From Chloroflexota bacterium (GTDB lineage: Bacteria; Chloroflexota; Dehalococcoidia; SAR202; UBA11138): 5,026 nt of DNA. This document shows positions 1 to 3,997 of the stretch, piece by piece (position 1 is the stretch's first letter; each line of letters opens with the position of its first letter). The stretch spans positions 1 to 5,026 of the forward strand of contig JADFHV010000187.1 in assembly GCA_022566975.1 (NCBI GenBank). Reading direction: 5' to 3'. Made by a program: the position numbers and the translations under genes. A model generated the notes under the pieces. That model was not told the origin of the DNA. It did no database searches and saw only the letters and a list, made by a program, of their open reading frames with translations.

Positions 1-193
1 CGTTGATGTTCATGCCTGACAACACGCTCATGATCACGGCGTCTGGCACCAACTCACTCGCCCTGCTCACCGCCTCTACGCCATTGCTGGCCAGGCCGAC
101 CACTTCCACATCCGGCTCCGACTCCGCCAGGGCGGGTAGAGCGCCGCGGGCGATGTCGTTGTCGTCAACTATCAGGCCTCGAAGCGTCCTCAT
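1..193 (-). CDS. Response regulator receiver domain, N-terminal part, phosphoacceptor Asp replaced by Ser (partial at left edge)
   Basis: Reading minus from ATG at 193-191 gives 64 residues beginning MRTLRGLIVDDNDIARGAL, open to the window edge. The order is that of a CheY-like receiver: a beta-1 strand ending in the acidic pair D10-D11 that binds Mg2+, an alpha-1 helix, PDVEVVGLASNGVEAV (typical of NarL/LuxR-type regulators), and a beta-3 strand PDAVIM. The next position, normally the phosphorylated Asp (PDVVLMD), is Ser56, followed by VLSGMNIN instead of the usual xxMPGMNG. The protein probably ends in a LuxR/GerE DNA-binding domain, but that part lies outside the window, so output by DNA binding is inference. 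The start is supported by the position of the DD motif (residues 10-11). The Shine-Dalgarno sequence is weak (GAG just before the ATG). Without the Asp it is either a phosphorylation-independent pseudo-receiver or a decaying gene. The receiver assignment is firm; function is open. Confidence 0.85.
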   Translation of the reverse strand, partial: MRTLRGLIVDDNDIARGALPALAESEPDVEVVGLASNGVEAVSRASELVPDAVIMSVLSGMNIN

Positions 194-257
194 TCACTCT
201 GGCCCGCTGCACTCGCTGCTACGTCGGTCATGCGTTCATCGTAGAAGCCCGGCAACC

Positions 258-284
258 AGAGGAGAATCAGCCAATCTCTCCTCT
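258..284. repeat. 8-bp perfect inverted repeat upstream of the response regulator
   Basis: AGAGGAGA at 258-265 is exactly complementary to TCTCCTCT at 277-284, with an 11-base spacer. It lies 65-91 bases upstream of the regulator start codon on the minus strand. It could be a dyad operator or a hairpin in the 5' leader of the transcript. No U-tract follows on either strand, so an intrinsic terminator is unlikely. Confidence 0.5.
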
Positions 285-322
285 TCGAATGGGATTTCCC
301 CCCACTCTCCTGTCGGTGACTT

Positions 323-336
323 CCTACAGGCGTAGG
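323..336. promoter_or_regulatory. CCTAC-N4-GTAGG dyad, possible operator
   Basis: CCTAC (323-327) and GTAGG (332-336) form a perfect 5-bp dyad around AGGC, about 130 bases upstream of the regulator start on the minus strand. A second, wider pair TCGGTG (313-318) / CACCGA (355-360) encloses it. NarL/FixJ-type regulators bind short TAC-containing inverted half-sites, so autoregulation by the neighbouring regulator is possible. That link is inference; the symmetry itself is plain in the sequence. Confidence 0.35.
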
Positions 337-470
337 TAAACGAGAGGGCTCGCCCACCGACCCGGCGCCACGAGTAGAATCAGAGTGGCCGGCTACGCCG
401 CCGCTCCCGATAGTGATAGTCGCTCGGTGATGTGTAAGCATTCCGCTAACCCACTTCTAAACCAGATCAC

Positions 471-571
471 GTTACAGGCCCATAACAAAGGGCGACGGAC
501 CCGTAACAGAAAAGTTACAGAAATCGCTGCGGTGCAGGATCCGGTGAAGGCCGATCTCCCGAGGCGGTAAC
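471..571. repeat. Cluster of GTTAC/GTAAC half-sites
   Basis: GTTACAG occurs at 471-477 and 514-520, GTAACAG at 503-509, and a further GTAAC at 567-571. The middle two form an inverted repeat GTAAC-N6-GTTAC (503-518). Four such 5-mers in about 100 bases stand out in this GC-rich DNA. They could be an operator array or the left-end binding sites of the insertion sequence whose broken transposase begins just downstream. I cannot decide between these. Confidence 0.35.
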
Positions 572-689
572 TAAGAGCTGAGAGGGGTCGAGTTGGCGAG
601 TCGGCCTTGGGACGGTGCCAGCAAAGCGGCCGGAGGCCCTTCAAGGTTCACCTCGGGAACGGCTCCCTATCGGGCGGGGTCTGCGATGA

Positions 690-884
690 TCAGATCACGC
701 CTGGTTGGAGGGCCGAGGACCCTGGCTCACACTGCTGCTAGCGGTGGACGATGCCACGGGGACGGTGCCATACGGAGTCGTGCGTGAGCGAGAAGATACC
801 CAGGGGTACTTCGAACTGCTAGAGGGCATCACCCGAACAAACACCTGGGTGGGAGCGCCAGCCCTAGGCACCAACTCCGGGCTC
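690..884 (+). pseudogene. Broken ISNCY-type transposase core (fragment)
   Basis: From 690 the frame reads SDHAWLEGRGPWLTLLLAVD, then DATGTVPYGVVREREDTQGYFELLEGI, and continues to about 884. This matches the catalytic-core pattern of ISNCY-family DDE transposases as I know them (DGSxHxWLEGRGPxLTLLGAVDDATG...REQEDxxGYFxLL), with the first catalytic-region Asp-Asp pair at 747-752. The next conserved block (GIPLALYxDRHxIF) appears only as a degenerate WVGAPALGTNSGL. The gene is dead. A TGA at 687-689 sits just before the SDHAW block, where one missing G would restore GAT-GGA-TCA-GAT (DGSD). Little that is recognisable precedes it, and the C-terminal half of a normal protein of more than 400 residues is absent. 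A possible trace of the N-terminal region lies at 640-672 (VHLGNGS, compare VHRxxGRPS), but that match is faint. Confidence 0.75.
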
Positions 885-894
885 TCCAATGGTC

Positions 895-1068
895 TGGTAC
901 GAGGACTCCGAATTCAGGCGTCGCCATCGAGAACTGGTCAAGGCGGGGATGGAGCGAGCACGGAAGCTGGGCAAACACATCGGTCGGTCTCCTGTGACTC
1001 AGCGAAATGGCTTTGTCGAGCGGTTCAGACAAGTGGTTGAACGTATCGGGCCTGGTGGCCTGTCCTGA
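895..1068 (+). pseudogene. Serine recombinase (resolvase/invertase) C-terminal fragment
   Basis: The frame from 895 (TGG) to the TGA at 1066-1068 reads WYEDSEFRRRHRELVKAGME, then RARKLGKHIGRSPVTQRNGF, and ends VERIGPGGLS. The block ELVKAGMERARKLGKHIGR is the characteristic end of the resolvase catalytic domain (RERVKAGLxRARAxGKxxGRP), where the long helix leads into the DNA-binding part. The following residues resemble the linker before the helix-turn-helix (GxLSxRQAARELGIG), but the stop cuts it off right after GLS. The catalytic Ser domain is missing. No start codon belongs to it, and it abuts the transposase relic in a different frame, so this is a fragment left by recombination or deletion. 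The family call rests on that one block but is fairly distinctive. Confidence 0.6.
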
Positions 1069-1127
1069 TGCGGGGCCGGAGGCTGGTCCCATAGGCCGTC
1101 GAATCATTATCATACGTTCAACGCCTT

Positions 1128-1143
1128 AGGAGGATATCAAGTG
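1128..1143 (+). promoter_or_regulatory. Strong Shine-Dalgarno and GTG with no recognisable gene behind it
   Basis: AGGAGG at 1128-1133 is followed, after 7 bases, by GTG at 1141. The frame starts MPVTISESSRPFRG and runs to a stop at 1405-1407, overlapping the PPOX gene out of frame for about 145 bases. The peptide is not recognised and its latter part is clearly a shadow of the PPOX gene. It may be a remnant translation start left at the edge of the mobile-element relics, or a translated leader. I would not call a gene here. Confidence 0.3.
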
Positions 1144-1247
1144 CCCGTCACCATCTCAGAGAGTTCAAGACCATTCCGGGGCGCTCGGCTTCATCCCTCC
1201 CCGCGCCGCGGTGACGAAGAGACCGTACTAGCCATGAATGCCCAATC

Positions 1248-1254
1248 AGGAGGT
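1248..1254 (+). promoter_or_regulatory. Ribosome-binding site that fixes the PPOX start
   Basis: AGGAGGT lies 7 bases before ATG 1262-1264. This favours that codon over the in-frame ATG at 1238, which has no such site and would place the Shine-Dalgarno sequence inside the coding region. Confidence 0.8.
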
Positions 1255-1261
1255 CCTCGTG

Positions 1262-1690
1262 ATGGTGCAGATGTCCGACTCCCAGGTCGAATCGTTCTTT
1301 CAGACGCCCCGATTCGCGGTATTCGGCACCAACTCGGTCGACGGCCCCCCTCAGCTCACAACGGTCTGGTTCCTGTACGAGGCAGGCGCCATCTACGTCG
1401 GAATTGAGAGGCGCAGCGTCAAGTACCGCAACCTGACCAGGGACCCGCGGGTCGCCCTGTGCATAGACGGGGAGCACCCGGACGGCCGGACAGTGGTCGT
1501 GTACGGCCTTGCCGAGGTCCTGGAGTCGGGTACGCCGGAATCGGACGGAATCGCCTGGCGCCTGACCCGGCGCTATCACAAAACCGATGAGGAGGCTCGA
1601 CGTTACCAGGAGTCGGTAAGCGACATGGACTCGGTGCTGATCAAGGTCACGCCCCAGAGGATCGTCGGCCTGGACTACGGCGCCGAATGA
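1262..1690 (+). CDS. PPOX-class (F420/FMN-dependent) split-barrel flavoprotein
   Basis: A 142-residue cytoplasmic protein of the pyridoxamine 5'-phosphate oxidase-like split beta-barrel superfamily. Visible hallmarks are an N-terminal helix, then TPRFAVFGTNSVDGPPQLTT (15-34, first barrel strands), VWFLYEAGAIYVGIERRSVK (35-54), and RNLTRDPRVALCID (56-69). The S-x-K-x-RNL-xxDPRVAL pattern is the usual cofactor-phosphate-binding stretch. VVVYGLAEVLES (78-89) and a C-terminal strand VLIKVTPQRIVGLDYGAE complete the fold. The length is typical for small PPOX-class F420-dependent oxidoreductases, as common in Actinobacteriota and Chloroflexota. FMN, F420 or heme as cofactor, and the substrate, cannot be decided from sequence alone. 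The start is set by the AGGAGGT site. It stands alone: relic DNA lies upstream and 270 bases separate it from the next gene. No signal peptide or membrane segment is seen. Confidence 0.85.
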   Translation: MVQMSDSQVESFFQTPRFAVFGTNSVDGPPQLTTVWFLYEAGAIYVGIERRSVKYRNLTRDPRVALCIDGEHPDGRTVVVYGLAEVLESGTPESDGIAWRLTRRYHKTDEEARRYQESVSDMDSVLIKVTPQRIVGLDYGAE

Positions 1691-1828
1691 GCGCGCAATC
1701 TCTTCCACCTCAGGGCCTACTCGCGTTGGACGTCCGGGGTGGCGGCGACCATCTCCACTTGACTTCCTCCACTGCTCGCCCTTGCGGTGTCGGAGGCAAC
1801 GGTCGTGGTGACTGCCGCCGCAGTACGT

Positions 1829-1858
1829 TTGCACCGCTACTGAGAGCTGGTGTATTCT
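1829..1858 (+). promoter_or_regulatory. Possible sigma-70-type promoter for the DapA-like gene
   Basis: TTGCAC (1829-1834) and TATTCT (1853-1858) are separated by 18 bases and lie about 100 bases before the start at 1961. Each hexamer departs from consensus at two positions. The rest of the 1691-1960 gap shows no gene. A TTGACA at 1900-1905 has no acceptable -10 partner. Confidence 0.35.
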
Positions 1859-1960
1859 ACCCAGGCCCGTGTGGGGTCATCGGAACCCGAGGTTGGTCGT
1901 TGACACCAGGCTGCCCGAGCCCCAGGGTTGACTTGAACTGCTGTCCTAGGGGAGGCTGAT

Positions 1961-2914
1961 ATGGAAGCTGAACGAATCCGCGAGTGGCTGATGGGGCCTA
2001 TGGTGGCCGTGGCGATGCCGTTCAAGGAGGACTACTCGCTGGACCTGGACGCGCTCCAGGAAAACGTCCGCTACATGATCGACCACGGCATTCGCACGGG
2101 CCAGGGGTCTCTGCTCGTCGCCGCGGCCGGCGGGGAGCATCCGACACTGAACGCCGATGAGCGCAAGGCCGCCATGCAGGCCGCCTTGGAGGCGGCTCAG
2201 GGAGAGGTCCCGGTGCTCGCCAGCATCCAGCATACAGACGTGCGTATCATACTGGACCTGGCGCGTCACGCCTCCAAGGTCGGGCTACAGGGAGCGCAGC
2301 TGGGCCCACCTTACTACTACCCGCCAACCGAGGGGGACGCGCTCCGCCTGTTCCAGATGGTCGCCGAGGAGTCCGATGTCTCCATCATGGTCTACCACAC
2401 CCATTGGGATGGACTGAACATGAGCCTGGACCTGTTGAGACGGCTCGCCGAAATCCCGACCGTGCGCGGCCTGAAGTGGTCCGCTCCTACTGACGAGGAG
2501 TACCGGCAGGGCATCGCCGCCCTCCGCGACGACCTGGTTATCATCGACAACTCGGGGCGGTACGCGCTGGGCCACAGCCTGGGCGCGAGGGGCTTCATTA
2601 CACATGTCGGTGGATTCTGGCCCGAGTACACCCTTCGTATCTGGAATCTGCTGGAGCGAGGCGACTACGACGGCGTCGAGGACGCGCTTGCGGACTTCCA
2701 GAAGCCATGGAGTGTCTGGACCGGAAAGGTAACGGCTGTCACCGGCGGTGAGGGGCCGTTTATCAAGGCCGCCATGGAGGCCATGGGCCTGAGGGCGGGA
2801 CCGCCGCGGCCGCCGTCCGTCCGTCCGCCCGAGCACCTTGAGGCTGAGATCCGAGAGCTGCTCAGGTCCTCCGGGGTGCCCCAGGCTGCTGAGCGGGCAC
2901 AGGCCACAGCGTAA
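1961..2914 (+). CDS. Dihydrodipicolinate synthase/N-acetylneuraminate lyase superfamily protein, non-DHDPS type
   Basis: A 317-residue class I aldolase-type TIM barrel. The start has GGAGG five bases upstream. The N-terminal strand MVAVAMPFKEDYSLDLDAL (14-32) is typical of the family. The Schiff-base Lys is K172 in VRGLKWSAP, and the catalytic Tyr is Y145 in SIMVYHTHWDG. GPPYYYPPTEGD (115-126) corresponds to the TPYYxxPxxEG segment. Two active-site features differ from DapA. GTTGE becomes AAGGE (55-59), losing the Thr pair of the proton relay. YNVPSRTG becomes YHTHWDGL, losing the Arg that holds the aspartate-semialdehyde carboxylate. Lysine biosynthesis is therefore unlikely; a lyase, aldolase or dehydratase acting on a sugar acid or other 2-oxo acid is more plausible. 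The Pro/Arg-rich stretch around 286-299 and the terminal helix make it longer than the roughly 290-residue norm. It is monocistronic here and convergent with the FGE gene. Confidence 0.85.
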   Translation: MEAERIREWLMGPMVAVAMPFKEDYSLDLDALQENVRYMIDHGIRTGQGSLLVAAAGGEHPTLNADERKAAMQAALEAAQGEVPVLASIQHTDVRIILDLARHASKVGLQGAQLGPPYYYPPTEGDALRLFQMVAEESDVSIMVYHTHWDGLNMSLDLLRRLAEIPTVRGLKWSAPTDEEYRQGIAALRDDLVIIDNSGRYALGHSLGARGFITHVGGFWPEYTLRIWNLLERGDYDGVEDALADFQKPWSVWTGKVTAVTGGEGPFIKAAMEAMGLRAGPPRPPSVRPPEHLEAEIRELLRSSGVPQAAERAQATA

Positions 2915-2929
2915 CCCTGATACGCACCC

Positions 2930-2961
2930 GGCCAAAGACTGCTGCCGTCACAGCAGCGGCC
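2930..2961 (-). terminator. Hairpin followed by TCTTT, possible terminator of the sulfatase-FGE operon
   Basis: CTGCTG (2939-2944) and CAGCAG (2951-2956) pair around a six-base loop, flanked by GGCC at 2930-2933 and 2958-2961. Read on the minus strand, the inner stem is followed by TCTTT, 77 bases after the FGE stop. The T-run is short and the stem modest, so this is a weak call. On the plus strand no T-run follows. Confidence 0.35.
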
Positions 2962-3032
2962 GTGGCCATCGTCGTCCCAGCGTCAGTCTGTTTGGGGTGA
3001 GGTGAGCTGGCCGGGCGCGGCTGGGCGCTCCC

Positions 3033-3995
3033 TCAGGCATCGAGAGCGCAGCGGAACCCCATGTGCCCGGTGGAGCTGTCAGGGGGCGTCGCTGCCCGAG
3101 CGGCCACGCGGTAGCGGTTGCAGTACGAGGCGTGGCACAGGTACGAGCCGCCCTTGGTGACCCTGGCGGTGCCGTTGGCCGGGCCCTTGGGGTCCACCCG
3201 CGGGCCGGTGGCGTGGAAGTCGCGGCTGAACCAGTCGGCGCACCACTCCCAGACGTTGCCCGACGTGTTGTACAGGCCGTAGCCGTTGGGCGCGAAAGAT
3301 CGGGCCGGGGCGGTGCCCGCGTGGCCGTCCGTCTTTGTGTTTTTGTCGGGGAAGCGGCCCTGCCAGATGTTGCACCGGTGCCTTCCGCCGGGGGTGAGCT
3401 CGTCGCCCCAGGGGTACCTCTTCTGCTCCAGCCCACCCCGCGCGGCGAGCTCCCACTCGGCCTCGGTCGGAAGACGCTTGCCGGCCCACCGGCAGTACGC
3501 CGTCGCGTCGCTCCACGACACGTGGACGACCGGGTGGTCCATCCTTGCCTTGATGCCGGAGCGCGGCCCCTCGGGGCGCTTCCAGCAAGCACCGTCCACC
3601 TTCAACCACCATGGGGTCTCGGCCACCGCCTCCGTCACGGTCCTGGCGACCCGGCGAGGCACGAAGTCGTGGAAAACGAACGACCACCCGAACCGCTCGG
3701 CCTCTGTCACATAGCCGCTATCCTCCACGAATCTGCGGAACTGGGCGTTGGTGGTGGCGGCAGCGTCGATGTAGAACGGCTCGAGGGTCACCTCGCGGAC
3801 GGGGTCCTCGCCATCGGCGGAAAACCTCGCGGGATCGTCGGTGCCCATCAGGGACCGGCCTCCCAGTAGCACCATGTCGCGGGTGGGGTCCTCGACCGGC
3901 TCTGGCACGATGGTCCTCACGTCCTGGTGGCCTGCGGGTTCAGGCCTGCTGGATGACGATGGGACGCAGCAGAGGCTGGGGCCGCTGAAGTTCAT
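3033..3995 (-). CDS. Formylglycine-generating enzyme (sulfatase-modifying factor, SUMF1 type)
   Basis: A 320-residue FGE-sulfatase domain protein. It oxidises the Cys of the CxPxR motif in type I sulfatases to C-alpha-formylglycine, using O2 and copper. Matches to the true FGE subgroup run the whole length: SLMGTDDPARFSADGEDPVR (48-67), SGYVTEAERFGWSFVF, WAGKRLPTEAEWELAARGG, NGYGLYNTSGNVWEW, and KGGSYLCHASYCNRYRVAAR (281-300), ending PDSSTGHMGFRCA. The two copper-binding catalytic cysteines are C287 and C292, spaced like human C336/C341. It is thus not one of the many SUMF1-domain proteins that lack them. The first 39 residues have no family match and the Shine-Dalgarno sequence before ATG 3995 is modest (AGG). 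Internal GTGs at residues 26 or 30, the latter preceded by GAGG, may be the true start. No signal peptide is seen, so it is probably cytoplasmic, acting before sulfatase export. It lies 2 bases behind the sulfatase stop, so the two are co-transcribed and probably translationally coupled. Confidence 0.95.
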   Translation of the reverse strand: MNFSGPSLCCVPSSSSRPEPAGHQDVRTIVPEPVEDPTRDMVLLGGRSLMGTDDPARFSADGEDPVREVTLEPFYIDAAATTNAQFRRFVEDSGYVTEAERFGWSFVFHDFVPRRVARTVTEAVAETPWWLKVDGACWKRPEGPRSGIKARMDHPVVHVSWSDATAYCRWAGKRLPTEAEWELAARGGLEQKRYPWGDELTPGGRHRCNIWQGRFPDKNTKTDGHAGTAPARSFAPNGYGLYNTSGNVWEWCADWFSRDFHATGPRVDPKGPANGTARVTKGGSYLCHASYCNRYRVAARAATPPDSSTGHMGFRCALDA

Positions 3996-3997
3996 CG

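Larger units (their letters stand above)
194..590. other. Non-coding stretch upstream of the regulator gene
   Basis: No reading frame here resembles a known protein; the short open frames on both strands look like chance. The part next to the regulator start (about 250-360) carries two perfect inverted repeats, listed separately, and a near-palindrome GGGA-TT-TCCC at 291-300. It presumably contains the regulator's promoter, though I see no convincing -35/-10 pair. A tandem GATAGT occurs at 409-420. From about 430 to 540 the base composition is more AT-rich than the flanks and holds a cluster of GTTAC/GTAAC motifs. The right part runs into the transposase relic, so some of this stretch may be an insertion sequence end. 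Confidence 0.5.

Noticed and set aside
190..441. Minus-strand 83-residue frame overlapping the regulator start by ATGA
   Set aside because: The overlap looks like translational coupling, but the peptide has no recognisable domain, spans the inverted repeats and is of low-complexity Ser/Gly/Arg type. Treated as the regulator's upstream region.
258..518. CRISPR array or tRNA in the gene-poor left region
   Set aside because: The repeats are few, short and unevenly spaced, and no cloverleaf-like set of stems or TTCGA T-loop context is present.
609..770. 12-bp direct repeat GGGACGGTGCCA at 609-620 and 759-770
   Set aside because: One pair of 12-mers in 5 kb of GC-rich DNA is about what chance gives, and the second copy codes for conserved transposase residues. 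Not evidence of a target-site duplication.
1148..1834. Long minus-strand frame (228 residues) opposite the PPOX gene
   Set aside because: It is the antisense shadow of the PPOX gene in GC-rich DNA. The plus strand carries a clear family match and ribosome-binding site; this frame has neither.
1900..1928. TTGACA as a -35 box before the DapA-like gene
   Set aside because: No acceptable -10 hexamer at 16-18 bases; the pair at 1829/1853 is better.
2814..2827. Tandem CCGT triplication in the 3' part of the DapA-like gene
   Set aside because: Only three short units, in frame, in a Pro/Arg-rich linker; no sign of a functional repeat.
2285..2935. Minus-strand 216-residue frame opposite the DapA-like gene
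   Set aside because: Antisense shadow of a well-supported aldolase-family gene, with no recognisable motif.
3063..3869. Plus-strand 268-residue frame opposite the FGE gene
   Set aside because: Val/Ala/Arg/Gly-rich shadow of the FGE gene, which matches its family over nearly its whole length on the other strand.
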